This document shows, one piece after another, positions 1 through 11,886 of a stretch of 64,000 nt of DNA. The stretch spans positions 7,446,449 to 7,510,448 of the forward strand of contig NC_058149.1 in the NCBI RefSeq assembly GCF_011075055.1, in the 5' to 3' direction. Every line of letters begins with the position of its first letter. Positions within the stretch are counted from its first letter, which is position 1. The DNA is from Mangifera indica (lineage: Eukaryota > Streptophyta > Magnoliopsida > Sapindales > Anacardiaceae). The notes beneath the pieces are model-generated. The model saw only the letters and a program-made list of their open reading frames with translations. It searched no databases and was not told where the DNA came from. The position numbers and the translations under genes were made by a program.

Positions 1-295
1 GGGCTGAATATCGATAGGTGTAATGGGCTTAGGGTAAGAGGGCTAAACGTCCACAATCGACACGATGGGAGTAGATACTCTATCTCTTGACGAGGAGGGT
101 GTCAAGGAAGAAAATTAGAGACCTGACACACCCATGTAGGCAACGACGTCGACATACCACTATGTAGCCTCCTCATTTTTTAAAGGAACTAGTGGGAAAA
201 TTAAATAATTATGCTCATTAAAATATATGAATAAACATTTTTGAATCAATTAAATAATCAATTAATCAATCACTAATCAATTAACAATTACAGAC

Positions 296-2180
296 CTTAT
301 CACTAGTGAATATAATTCTCACATGACTCCATCCAAGGATTTCTCTCATTTGCCACCTGAACATGCACAAAAATGCATCAATATCAACTAAATCCACCAA
401 ATTTTACAATGTGTTGATCGTCTTGTATATCCAAAACTATAATGTCAACATCAGTGTTTAAATTCCATCAATGATAATAATAATTAATTTTTTTTGGCAG
501 TCAACAAAAATTAGTCACAATTATATGCTCACTTTGAATGTGAGTAGGAACTCGTAGATATCGTACTTATGCATATCTTTTATCTGACTAGAACATATCC
601 TCTCAGTTACCTTGCACATAGATTGGTGGATTATATTCCATATTCGTACACTCCACAAGTAAGAATTGAATCTGTCTAAGTGATTGTCCAATTGGAGATA
701 CCTTTTTTCATTTGTCGTTCTCCAGTAATAGCATATGAAGACAATACAATAAGGTTAATTTAACGACGTGGATATTGTCATCCCCCCATGGCCTTATTGA
801 AAAAACTCACTCCAAATCTTCATATTTTATCTTTTGACTTCCCTGGAAATAGGTGTCCCAAATCTTATCTCTAATATCCTGTGGAATATATATCCTCATA
901 TTAGTGGACCAACTAAAGTGTAGCTTGGTAATAAGCACAAACTCGAATAGGCTGAACCTCATGTTAACCCTATCAATCCAGAATTATAACTAATTTCACG
1001 TATCATCCCAGTACAATTGTCTTAATATGAAGGTGTATATCAACACCCTACTAAATCTCGTATCTCAAAAGTGAAACAAGTGCCCAAAACACATCTTCTC
1101 GAACAACCTCAACTATTGCTTTGTCAATATGGATTTTATCTTGGACATACGATATCGCCACACACGCGATGTCATCTCTACTTGGAAGAGTCATGTCTCA
1201 TCAAGAATTCTTAGCACTCTCCTCAAGTCTTCACGTTTTCTTTTTTGGGAAACTTTCTATAAAAAATAAATTATTATCACGACAAATATGATAAGAATTT
1301 TAGAAATACAAACATAAAGTTTGAAATTAATATGAAATACATATCTATAATCTATCAATTTCTGCAATAATTAGAAAAAAAAATGGATCTTAAATTTGAA
1401 TTCTACACGTTAAAAAACCTTCGAAGTAGGAAAAATAAAAAAAAATAGACTTAAAATTTAAAAACTACACGTTCGAAAAATCCTAGAATGGAAAAAATAA
1501 CAAATCAGACTTGAAATTTGAAAACTATACATAAAAAAAACCTTAGAATAGGAAAAATTGAAAAAATGGACCTAAAATTTGAGAATTACACGTTGAAAAA
1601 CACTAGAATAAAAGAAATGACATAAAATTCAAAAACTACACATTGAAAAACCCTAGAAAAGAAAAATGATCAATTTGCCTCCTTAAATATCATACTATTT
1701 AAAAACTTATAATTTCCCCTTCCCACAAGTCCCTCGAGTTGCATTGTTTAAAAAATCCAAATTCTCCCCTCCCACGAGGTTCCCCTAAGATGGTAACTAT
1801 TTAAAAAATCATAATTTCCCCCCTTCCCTGAGATTACACCAAGCCTCGCGCCACCTTGTGGGAAGATTATCCACCTCAGGATTTCTTGAGGTGGAACATT
1901 TTCCCTTGAGGTGGAGCACCGATCATCGAGATCTTTTTTTTTTTACCAAAACATCATTTTTTGAGTACCATTTCAATAAAAAGACGAATCTACACCAACT
2001 CTAACACAGTAACTCTTAACCAATTTAGCTAAAACAAGCAAACATTGACCAATAAAATCAAATGTTAAAAACTAAAAACTCTAACTAAAAATACTCAAAC
2101 TCTTCATTCAATCGGTAAAATTTTAATACCAAAATAATTAAAACACGACAAGGGATGGTATACTAACCTTTTTTTACCAT
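296..2180 (-). pseudogene. DUF1985-domain (Ulp1-like) gene of the left MULE, decayed
   Basis: Three exons can be placed on the minus strand. Exon 1 (2180-2168) begins ATG GTA AAA AAA and runs into GTTAG. Exon 2 (1256-533) follows an ATAG acceptor and ends at a GTGAGC donor. Exon 3 (436-296) follows a TTATAG acceptor. Translated pieces match the gene at 38528-43200: LRLFEKMCFGHLF, then WDTYFQGSQKTKYEDLEGVF, then LDRFNSYL, KYDIYEFLLTFK and VDIDAFLCMFRW. The conserved LDRFNSY block is typical of DUF1985, a domain found upstream of Ulp1-like C48 peptidase in plant MULEs. Reading it needs several frame changes and stop read-throughs, so the copy is dead. Exon 3 is 141 bp, the same length as its counterpart. 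The C48 part would lie to the left of the window. Confidence 0.75.
1380..1835. repeat. Tandem repeats in the first intron of the left MULE gene
   Basis: About five diverged copies of a roughly 62-bp unit (key words ACTACACGTT, GAAAAACCCTAGAA, ATGGACCTAAAATTTG) fill about 1380-1680. About three copies of a roughly 55-65 bp C-rich unit (TTTAAAAA...TTTCCCC...CCCAC) follow to about 1835. On the minus strand the array lies between exon 1 and exon 2 of the DUF1985 gene, the same place as the array at 40140-41135 in the complete MULE. The words TATAGAATTTGAATTTCAG and CGTTGAAATACCCTA there resemble the reverse complement of this unit. Confidence 0.7.
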
Positions 2181-2219
2181 TTTTATTATCGAAAACTGAA
2201 AAAATCACCAAAGAATTAT

Positions 2220-2549
2220 CAATCTTGTGCACCTCGTGGAAGCGTCCTCTAAGTCTAGTGGGAGAATGAATTTTTCCTTGAGTTTGATCAGTGATTTCAG
2301 AGAAATCACATGTCAGTTTTATTTCTTTATATAAAGGTATTTTGATCAATTTACATAACTTGGGTATTTTTGTTTTGTGTTGATCAATCTCGTGCGCCTC
2401 ATGGAAGCGTCCTCTAAGTCTAGTAGGAGAATGAATTTTTCCTTGGGTTTGAATAGTGATTTCAGAGAAATCACATGTCGGTCTTATTTCTTTATATAAG
2501 GGTACTTTGATCAATTTACATAAGTTGGATATTTTTGTTTTGCGTTGAT
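2220..2549 (-). repeat. 165-bp tandem duplication of the MULE promoter/leader
   Basis: Two copies (2220-2384 and 2385-2549) are in direct tandem at over 85% identity by eye. Each holds a TATATAAAG/TTATATAAG box on the minus strand, about 100-270 bp upstream of the small first exon, so the gene has a doubled core promoter. The open frame that runs through both copies (2104-2514, minus) is a by-product of the duplication: its two halves repeat each other and match no family I recognise. Confidence 0.75.
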
Positions 2550-2832
2550 AAAGGTGAGTATTTTTATTTTGTGTAGGTAAATTTGGATAATTTAATTTAA
2601 TTTCTCTATTTTTTTATATGGTAGGATTTTATAAATTCGGAAAAAGGGTATTAATGACAATTCTCCTTGAACTAATTATTATATAGGTACGTGGCGCGCG
2701 ACTTGGCGCAGTGTCTGTTCTGAAGAAAGAGGCTTTTGAAAAGTCCGAACTTTCAACTGATATTCAAGGTAGCCCAAAATCATCCGGCCTCCCTCTAAAT
2801 CTGCAACTCTGCTGTGCACCGAATTGAAAAAA

Positions 2833-3274
2833 ATGGCGTATGTAGATCATGCGTTTTCTATATCAGACGAGGACATAATGATGGAGAGTTCGTACACGAT
2901 GAATAATCGGCCCCCCATCAAAGAGATCGCTTTGGCTGTTTCTCTTCTCGTTTTCGGAACTTTCGGGATCGTTTGTGGAATTTTCATGTCTTACAACCGA
3001 GTTGGCGGTGACAGGGCCCACGGTACTTATTCACTTCAAATTTTTTATTTTTTTATAGCATTTGCATGTTGGCCTTTCTGATTTATTATTATAATTATTG
3101 ATTTGTCGACATTTCTGATTTTCTAATTTATTATTATTATATTGTTTATCAGGGCTGTTCTTTGCCATTCTTGGATCGATCTTGTTTATTCCGGGATTTT
3201 ATTATACAAGAATTGCATATTATGCTTACAAGGGATACAAAGGATTTTCTTTCGCCAATATACCCTCTGTCTAG
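2833..3274 (+). CDS. TMEM230-like (DUF872) small transmembrane protein, two exons
   Basis: The gene has exon 1 at 2833-3022 and exon 2 at 3153-3274, with a GT-AG intron between them. The joined frame gives 103 residues, the usual size for plant TMEM230/DUF872 proteins. The start is the ATG at 2833; no upstream ATG lies in this frame nearby. An acidic N-terminal tail ([11 protein letters not shown], residues 10-20) precedes transmembrane segment 1 (about 32-52, [18 protein letters not shown]). A short polar loop ([12 protein letters not shown], 53-64) carries the splice junction. Segment 2 is about 65-81, followed by a Tyr/Lys-rich tail ending [13 protein letters not shown], strongly typical of the family. 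Animal TMEM230 sits on endomembrane vesicles; the plant role is largely inferred. The 5' flank holds the remains of a MULE ending about 230 bp upstream. The frame is intact and no defect is seen. Confidence 0.93.
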
Positions 3275-4095
3275 TCTTAACCTTGAACTACTCCCTGTAC
3301 AGATCTTCATCTCATCCAACTTGTACTATTTCTTCTTCCTCTACTTTATGAAAGATATTATTTTGTTTTTATTATTTTTCAAGTCATAGCATGTATTTCG
3401 TCTGCAAATGTGATGAACAATGGACTCTTTATTCGGTTTCTCGTGCAAATATAGCTATAACTAGTTTTCTTTATGTACCTTATGTGGGTTTTCTAATGAC
3501 TTACAATTTTTTTTTCTTTTTGGGCAATGTAGTAATACTTTGTTTTATCTATGCACCTTTTTTAGGTTTCTGATTGATTTAGAAGGAATATCATCGTTTC
3601 GAATAAAAATATTATGTATGTTAGTTGATATATAATGAACAAGGGTGTTCTCTATTAGTTGTGGATATTGTGTTTTATTTGTGCATGGTTTTGTGGGCAT
3701 GGTGATTGAGTTACGAGAAATATCACTTCTGTGGCATATAAATTTTCTTTCTCCTGCCTAACTTTATTAAAGCTAAGAGGCAGGCTGTGACACATTAAAA
3801 TGAACTAATATTTTTCATGATTTAAATGTCTTTTAATTGTTTGTAAAATTTTTATGGCAAATTAAGGTCTGAAAGAGTTGAGAGAGATATCTTACTATGC
3901 TTAGTATTTTGAGGAGGCACATGGAGTAGTCATATCGGAGTTCACGACGTGGCTAAGGGGTGGTTGGAAATCGTCCTCTTTCAAATTTATAATTATAAAT
4001 AGTTGTATTCTATGGGAAAGAGGTTTTCAGATGCATCGGGAAAAGGCTGAGTGATCCAGTTTAAGATTGCTATGTAATGAACAATTTATTTAGTT
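3275..4095 (+). other. 3' flank of the TMEM230-like gene, no gene seen
   Basis: T-rich sequence follows the stop codon, with short open frames but no recognisable protein and no clear repeat. It probably includes the 3' UTR. It ends where sequence shared with the distal end of the Ty3/gypsy element (9830 onward) begins. Confidence 0.5.
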
Positions 4096-5699
4096 TGAGA
4101 ACAAGGTGCTTGTGGATGGGTGGGGTAATGTTAGAACTAAGGTTTATGTCACCCACAAGAAGGAAGGGAGAGCATAGGGGACACATGTGAGAAATGATGG
4201 ACAAAGTGGACAACACACATAGAGAAAAACGTGGGTAGTTATAATGAAATGGACATCATTTAGGAAGAAGTAGGCAAGAATAAGAGTCGAGATTAAGGAT
4301 AGAGAAAAGTAAAGAAATATGGATGATTTTTGGGTTCCTAATAGTTTCGCATTAAAGCAATGGTCTGGGCTTGGTAAAATCTAGAATGAAGGGAAGAGTT
4401 GAGTGAGTAGAAAATGAGTTGGAGATAGTGAAGAATAGAATGGAGGTAATGGATGGAAGACTAAGTAATATGGAGGAGGGAACGGAGACGATGAAGGATT
4501 ACCTAGGATATTTGAGGTAGTTGATCATGAACTGAGAAGTGAGGTGATGACAAAGGAAAAGCACCTCTGGAACGGTTGCCAGTGAGAGAGGCTACATCAC
4601 CTCCCTTGACGTACGAGAGGCGCATGCAATTGAAGAAGATCATGTCGTTGTTTTAGAATAATGGCTAAGGAGGCAATGAGTAGTAACAACCAAGGGATTC
4701 GTTGGCAAGACACACCTCGTTGATGACTACAGTTGTTAATCTTCATCGATAAGGACCCGCTAGGTTGGATTTTTCATGTGAAACAATATTTCACAACTAA
4801 TCGAATGACTGAACTAGAAAAACTGACCTTTATTGTCGTGTGTATGGAGGGAACGACATTAAACTAGTTGCAATGACACCAATCACAACAACTGTTGTAG
4901 GTGGGATTGATTTGAAGTGAGACCTACTTCAATGTTTCTGATTGTCGCAAAGAGGTACCCCATATGAAGAGTTGCTATCACTTCGGTAAACCTACAAAGT
5001 GGAAGATTTTGGAAGTCGATTCAAACTCATGTCAATGTAGGTGAGGAAAGTCTCATATGACATTATGCTAGAAGCCTTTTTAAATGAGTTAAAAGATGAG
5101 TTCAAAGTCGATGTTAAGCTCTTCATGCCAAGAAATCTAGAAGAGGCAATGGAACAAGCCAAAAAGTCTAGGAGAAGAAGTAGGCTTAAAACTCAACCTG
5201 ATGATAATCCCAATAGATAACATTCGAAACCCAACCTTACACTCTAACCAAACTTGAATTTTAACCTTTGTTTACCACAAATTCTCTAATACTTTCAACT
5301 TAAGCCCAAGTGTCACTTGCCATTTCAACTTGCACAACCCCACACACTCAATCCCAAACAGTACCCACTCAAACTCACACTCTTACAATTACCCATGCCT
5401 AAGCCAAAATTCACCCACTTTTCATAACACCACTTTTGATAGACCCAAGCCGAATGATTCCATCAATCGAAGTAATTTGTTTTGAATGCCAAAAGGATGA
5501 GGGTTTTTGAAGGCTATTTGATACTAAGTTCCAATCGAAATTGGAGTAGCGATTATGTTTCCGTTGTGATGAAAAATATGGGTCAAACCATAATTGAAAA
5601 TTTCAACAACTACGGGTGATGCTAGCATGTGAAGAAGACTGTAAGAAAGACATAGCGAAAAAAGGACAAGAAATTGTACCAACTGCAGAAAGAATTGGA

Positions 5700-8660
5700 G
5701 TTGAGTCTTAATTTGGTCTTTATAGTCAAATTTAATTCTATCAAAACAATGTAAATGGTAGGTGGATTAAAAAGGAGGAATGTGGTTATTTCGTTTGATA
5801 GTAGGGTAACATAATTTCATTTCCCAAACTTAGTTGAAAAATTAGAGATTTTGGTTATGCCAGCTAGGTTCATTGTCAAGCTGGGGGATGTTAGAAAAGG
5901 GGCGGGCCGATGCAAAGAAATTCAATCTCATGTCCAAGGTATGTCTATCTATCTAAATTTATTTCCATTCAAATTAGATAGTGTTGACATCATTTTTGGA
6001 GTGGAATGGTTAAGTAATTTGGAAGAGGTTAAGACATTTTGGAAGACTTAGACCAAGAAGTTTAATTAGGTTGTCTAAAGGGTAGAATTAAAAGAGGATA
6101 TGTCCTTAGCTGAGCTTGAATCTTCCTTAAGAATAGTGAAGTTAGTTCAAAACAGGGAAGATAGGTACTTGTTAGAACTTAGAAGCTTGGATTATTCGGA
6201 GATAGAGGCAATAAAGGACATTCAATCCAAGTTAGCATGGTTATTTGATGAGTTTGGATCATTTTTTTAGGAACCCTAGGCCTCCCTTTTAAAGGCTCCA
6301 GGACCATGCTATCTATTTGCTAGAGGGATCATAACCATCTAACATATATCCATACGTGTACCCTTATTTTTAGAAAAATGAAATTGGGATGTTGGTTTTG
6401 GACATGCTTATAGCTGAGTGATTAGGCCCAGTGTGAGACCATTCTCTACCCTTATTTTATTGGTTTGAAAAAAAGACGGTGGATAGAGATTTTTTGTTGG
6501 CTGTCAGACATTGAACCAAGTACCATTCCTAATGAGTTCCCTATTCTAACCATAGACATGTTATTTGATGAATTGTTCGGAGCCACTATATCCAGTAAGT
6601 TAGATCTCAATTATGGATACCAGCAAATTTATGATTAGGAGGATACTGAGAAAATTGCTTTTAGAATGCATGATGAGTATTATGAATTCCTTGTCTTGTT
6701 GTTTGGACACTTTAATGCATCGGCCACCTTTTAGAGTTTTATGAATGAAAATTTCAAGCCTTGTCTGCACAAGTTTATTTTAGTTTTCTTTGGTGACATC
6801 TTGATTTACAATAAGGGGTTTGACGAGCATTTGTTACATTTACGATAAGTGTTGACCCTTGGTGCATATCAATGTGTGATTGATAGGAAGAAGTGTGCAT
6901 TTGGGCAGAATCAATTGGAGTATTCGGGTCATATTGTTTCAATAAATGGGGTTGAGATGAATCCCAAGAAAATTTAAAATATGAGAGAATGGCCAATACC
7001 TCAAGATCTAAGGGAGCTACCAAGTTTTCTTGGTCTTATAGGTTACTATCACAAGTTTGTGTGAGAATATGGGTGAATTGTGGAACCCTTGACTAAGTTA
7101 CTAAAAAAGAATGCTTTTGTATGGAATGAGGGAGCCATTAAAGAATTTGAAGCTTGAAGGATGCAATGACCACTTTACCATGGTTGACACTGATGCTTCA
7201 GGATCGAGTTTGGGGGTAGTATTGTTGCAAAGTTCGACTGATTGCTTTTGATGGTGATTGTGATAGCTTTTCAAAAGTGTCAACATTATATAAGGTTCGC
7301 ACAAACCAATGAAGTTTGAAATGAGTGATTATGGATGATAATCAAAAGTGGTCAATAAAGTTTTTTAGGTTATGACTTTGAGTACAGTGTAGGCTAATTG
7401 TGAAAATAGGTGATTGGTACCCATTCACACAACCCAAGGTTCGAGGGGGAACTGATAATAGTTTCAACAACGAGGGTTGTAAGGTTAGGGGATATTGATA
7501 GTGAGGTGGCTAGTGATGAGAGGTTGTGTGGTATTGTGCAAAACTTGTTGTGTGACCTAGATTCTCATGAGGAGTACTATGTAGTAATGGCAGTTTGTTG
7601 TATAAGGGTAAAATGGTACATCCAAAGACGTCAAGTTATACATCCCCATTTTTAGTTGAGTTTTGTGTTTCTCTTTATGGCAGACATTCGTGATTTTTTT
7701 AGTTATACTAGATAATGGCCTTAGTATTGTATTGGGAAGGAATAAAATCGGATATGCCAAGATATGTCATCAAGTGTGAGGTTGCTAGTGTGCCAAGTAT
7801 CAAACCATGTCATTGACAGGTTTGCTTCACCCTCTTCCAATTCCTTTTGATGTTTGGGAAGACATATTGTTCGAGCTCATTTCTAGATTGCCTAAGGTAT
7901 TGGAGTTGATTCAATATTGGTCATGGTTGCCCTTAGACACCCATATATTGCTAATGATGTGGCAACAATTTTACAAAGGAGATTGTTATCCATGCACTTT
8001 TGACTTTGATAGAGATCGACTCTTCTTGAGAAATTTTTTGATCAAGACTTTCAAGTTTCCAAGTACTATGTTGAAATTCCGTTTGACTTATCATGCGTAG
8101 ACGGATTTTCAATGTTTTTGCTTCCAACAACCTCAAACATAGCCTAAGTGGCTAGCATAGGAAGAATATTGGTAAAATACCACATTTCATATTGCTGCTA
8201 CTTCAGTTGTCTATGGACTTTTCATGCGTAGACGGACTTTTAAGGCATGACTCTTTTTCGAGTTGTCTATGGGAGAGATCCGTTGCTACTACTTCAGTTG
8301 GTGGAAGAAGAGTCTAAGGTAGAAGTGGTCAATATGGTGATTAAGGAAAGGAATCTTATTCTAAATGAACTCAAGGCCAACCTTTCCAATGCCTATGATA
8401 GAATGTGGAGGTTCGTTGACAAGGGTAGAAGAGGGGGAAATTTTGAGGTCAGATACTATATATTTCTTAAGTTGCAACCTTATTGATTTCACTTTTTAAC
8501 CTCTTGCCTTAATGAAAAGCTCAAACCACAAGAATTTTATAGGCCTTATGAGGTAACTGAGCAAATAGGCACAATTTGTTACTGTCTAGCCATACCTACC
8601 ACTACCAATATTCAGTTGATTTTTCATGTGCCCCAATTGAAGAAGTAAATTAGCTCCTCT
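5700..8660 (+). pseudogene. Ty3/gypsy pol remnant (PR-RT-RH-IN)
   Basis: The protease-like block at 5851-6050 reads FPFKLDSVDIIFGVEWL. The reverse transcriptase reads [33 protein letters not shown], then FILVFFGDILIYNK, where the catalytic YxDD-type motif has become FGDI. It is followed by HLLHL and by SFLGLIGYYHKFV of the connection region. The integrase C-terminal part contains LPLDTHILL-type sequence at about 7930 and VVYGRDPLLLLQL at 8270, with NELKANLSNAYDRMWRFVDKG nearby. The sequence FHVPQLKK at about 8625 is the usual block before a chromodomain, which is missing or decayed here. The order and motifs fit a chromovirus-like gypsy element. No continuous frame remains. Confidence 0.82.
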
Positions 8661-8777
8661 ATCACAAGTCAGCTCTATTATCGGATTGTTTAACTGAGGA
8701 TTTTGAGCTCGAGGTGCAACCATTGGTCATGCAAGGTTGTTGCTATTCTTCCCAAGTGAGTTAGAACTTTTAATTAA

Positions 8778-9799
8778 GGGATATTGAATTTTTTGGCCTT
8801 TTTTTTTAACGACATATACATATATACCACACAACTCATTGGCTTAACAAAAATACCACAACAGTTGAACTTTCTCCCCAAAATACCCATTTTGACTTGC
8901 ATAGAGATTCTTTGTCTTTTGTGTCAGCCTCCCAACAAGGGAAGGAATCGATGCCAACTTTGAAGAAAATTGAAGTAGCTCATGGAAAAATAATTGAAGC
9001 CTTTGCCACTTATGAAGAATAATGCAGCATGCAGCCTTTGATTGAAGAATAATGAGCCTTGGCATGAAGAATATAATCTGAAAAAATGTACTTGGTTGGC
9101 GTTAATGCCAAGCCTTGATGTTGACACAAACCGTTTCCAGACAAAGCTATGGCTTGGCATCTTCCCACATTTCCAACAATCAACAAACTTTAATCCCTTC
9201 AATCAATCCATATACAATGATTCATTCAACAAATTCATAATCAACAATCCAATCAACATGTCCATATAGATCAATCCATTAAACATGTCGAAAAAGGATG
9301 AAAATCAGGAAAAAAGATACTCATGTGCCATCCTGTCACAGTCAATCCGTGGAGTTTCATCATTGGCCGATGATTGGTGAAGTTGCAAATCCAATTGCTC
9401 TAATATCCCTTGGGTAATGGTTGACTTTGATGCCAATTATAGCTATTGGATTTCTTCATATTCATTCACGAGAGGGAGCTACTGCATTATTCTTCATGCC
9501 AAGGCTGCATTATTCTTCATGCCAAGGCTGCATTATTCTTCAATCGAAGGCTGCATGCTGCATTCTTCTTCACAGGTGGCAGAGGCTTCAATTTTTCTTC
9601 ATATGTGCTACTTCAATTTTCGTCAAAGTTGGCATAGAATCTTGCTAGAAGGCTGATGCAAAAGGCAGAGAATCTCTTTACAAGTCAAGGGGGTATTTTG
9701 AGGAAAGTGCAACTATTATGGTATTTTTGTTAACCTAATCAGTTGTGTGGTATATTTGTATATGCTATTTTAAAAAAAGGCTAAAAAATTTAATATCCC
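8778..9799. mobile_element. Non-autonomous MULE with long TIRs, 9-bp TSD TTTAATTAA
   Basis: The ends are inverted repeats of about 150 bp or more (GGGATATTGAATTTTTTGGC at the left, with the near-complement at the right), continuing through TATATACCACACAACT and AACAAAAATACCA. A perfect 9-bp duplication TTTAATTAA flanks it (8769-8777 and 9800-9808), the length typical of Mutator elements. A 23-bp unit (GCATTATTCTTCATGCCAAG...) is repeated about three times at 9484-9552 in the right arm, whereas the left arm has about one copy. No transposase is encoded. The overlapping open frames in the interior reflect these repeats. It inserted close to the 3' end of the gypsy element and is younger than it. 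Confidence 0.93.
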
Positions 9800-10313
9800 T
9801 TTAATTAACTGTTAGTGCCTACTAGATTGTGAGAACAAGGTGTGTTTAGATGGTTGGGGTAATGTTAGACCCAAGGTTTATGTCACTTGCAAAAAGGGAG
9901 CACAGGGGACACATGCGGGAAATGATGGACCGTGTGGACAACACACGTAGAGAAAAGTATGGGCAATTGTGATGAAATAGGCAACAGTTATGAAGAGGCA
10001 AGAATAAGAGTGGAAATTAAGAAAGGAGAAACAGAAATGTGGAAATGTGTAGGAGCAGCTATAAGATGGGTGAGTATATGACAAGGATTGTGGAAAGTAG
10101 GAAGCAAGGGAAAATTAGAAAGAAACATAATGGTAAGGGGAGATCTGGCATCTTGAAAGCCAGTTGGATTGTATGATTTGGTTTCTCTGTTTTTTTTTTT
10201 TTGTAAAAACTGCTATTATTCAGTATAAAAAAAAATCTTATCTTTTGTTCAATTCTATTTGTGTTGCTTAAATTGTATTGTTTGAGATTTAAGAGATTTC
10301 TGGGTTCCCAACA

Positions 10314-11886
10314 GTGTACCTAGTGGGTATAGTGAAAGTTAATGGAGGGGAGTGTTTTAGGACTACTTTGTTACTGATGTAAGGTATTGAGGTGGACTCA
10401 GCTTCCATGGCACATGTAAAGCCTTGGGATAATCATTTTGAGCTGAGAAGGTTAGGCACACATGGAGGTCTATCATTATTGAATTAGTGGTCTGCTTTTG
10501 TACCTCAGGAAACCTTTATTTTGATGCACTGAACTTCAATTTGTTTAAGGGTCATTATTTTAATTGACTTAGATAAGAGTTCTAGTGAGTCCTGAAAAAT
10601 AATCTTTCCATTTCAAACTTTTTTAACTTGTGGCAAAATATGAGATTTCTTATCAAAGTTTAAAAGAAAAAATTATGATGTTTTTTATTTGAATCCTTTT
10701 TCCGTCATAGAACACAATTTGAAGTTCCATCTAAAACTCGAAAATTGATGACACAACTTATGATGAAGTTTTAGACTGAACATGGATGTTCAAGTTTATT
10801 GTTAGTTCTTGTCTAGTGAAACCCTTATTGCTTGTCTTGAGTTGATATAGGTACTTTTATGCAGAAAATTAGGAATTGACTTATTAATGCTACAGTTGCT
10901 TAGCTACAAAACATGTTGTAGCAGTTGCACACTTTTGTGTTGCCTCTCATAAAGTTAAAACATTTTTCACTCTAATGATTTAGTCATGCGAATCTATAAC
11001 TAAGTAGTCTCTGTTCTGTCCTGCATTACATCCATGGTTGATGGGTTATCTGTCATTTTTCTTTTTATTTCATCAGTATTTTGTACAAAGATGTTTGATG
11101 ACTTTCAAGTAGGTGTTTCATTAATGAGAAAAATGAGCATCTTGTTCATAAGAATCATCGGCGGCATGAAGGTTTCCAACAGTAGTACATTGGGCTTTAT
11201 TTAATAGCTGTGGAAAAATGGCATGTGTGCTTGCTGGAAATATCTGTATACTGGCGCACGTCTTAATGTTATGAGAAGTTCAGTGTGAGCTCTGTAAGTC
11301 AGGGTCTCTGAGATTTGAGGAGAACAAATTGTTTTATGCATGAGCAAACATTATAAAAAAATAAAGCTAGTCCTGACTATGTCTGGCATTGGCTTTGCTT
11401 TTGCTTTTTTCTCATTAGGTGCTATTGAAATTGAATATTATTGTTTTCCCACAAACTATGAGAAAAGAGGCATGTTTTGATTTTTAGAGCCATTGATTCT
11501 TTTGAGTCTCATATCACCATGTTCAGTCTTATGAATTAGTTAGTGACAATCATAGATGTTTCATTAGTGCTGCTCAACTTCTATCGGTAATTTAAGTTGT
11601 TTGTGACAAATGTGTAATGGGTTGTGATATCATTTACATGGGCAATCAGATATTGATCTCGTTCAACAGAAGACGAAAAACAAGAATGTAGAATCGATTC
11701 TTCAAAAGGATATTATATATATATCAGTCTTTTGGACTCGATTGTGGAATTTTTTGCCAGCTTTTCCATGTGCATCAGTTGGCAAAGTATTTGACCGTCT
11801 AACTTCCAATTTTTTTACTTTCAGGTCCCTCGACCATTAAACCTTGATGTTGAATTGTTAATTAAGTAAATATTCATTAATGCATC
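10314..11886. other. Non-coding stretch, nothing identified
   Basis: Moderately AT-rich sequence with no open frame of interest, no recognisable transposon protein and no obvious repeat relative to the rest of the window. A 12-bp TA run lies near 11713. It could be intergenic or an old unrecognised repeat. Confidence 0.4.

Larger units (their letters stand above)
1..2606 (-). mobile_element. Partial Ulp1-type (Kaonashi-like) MULE, truncated by window edge
   Basis: The minus strand of this interval matches, feature by feature, the left half of the complete MULE at 38277-47983. From the right end inward it has a terminal sequence (RC near 2606: GAGAAATTAAATTAAATT) resembling the other element's GGGAAATTATATTAAATGG, then TATA-box promoter sequence, a tiny first exon, an intron with AT-rich tandem repeats, and DUF1985-coding exons. 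The distal half, expected to hold the transposase, lies beyond position 1. The outer target duplication cannot be checked because only one end is present. Homology to the second element is seen in translation. Membership in the Ulp1-carrying MULE group is inferred from that element. Positions 1-295 show no confident coding assignment. Confidence 0.72.
4096..10313 (+). mobile_element. Degenerate Ty3/gypsy retrotransposon, interrupted by a MULE
   Basis: Remnants occur in Ty3/gypsy order. Retrotransposon gag is at about 4750-5220 (YDIMLEAFLNELKDEFKVDV, then KLFMPRNLEEAMEQAKKS). A CCHC-like knuckle is near 5550 (CFRCDEKYGSNHN), protease at 5850-6050, RT at about 6480-7140, RNase H remnants at about 7150-7500, integrase and C-terminal region at 7800-8660. 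A direct repeat flanks these: 4096-4343 and 9830-10313 share long stretches (GAGAACAAGGTG..., ...GGTTTATGTCAC, ...GGGTTCC). The proximal copy lacks about 230 bp. These contain LTR sequence, but their first 100 bp look like the end of the coding region, so exact LTR ends are unclear. Many stops and frameshifts show the element is inactive. Confidence 0.85.

Noticed and set aside
3142..3573. Additional small open frames after TMEM230 exon 2
   Set aside because: They begin in the intron or overlap exon 2 in other frames and then run into 3' UTR-like sequence. The spliced frame ending at 3274 explains the region.
9417..9656. Three overlapping plus-strand open frames
   Set aside because: All three frames read through the 23-bp tandem repeats of the MULE arm, a repeat effect and not a gene.
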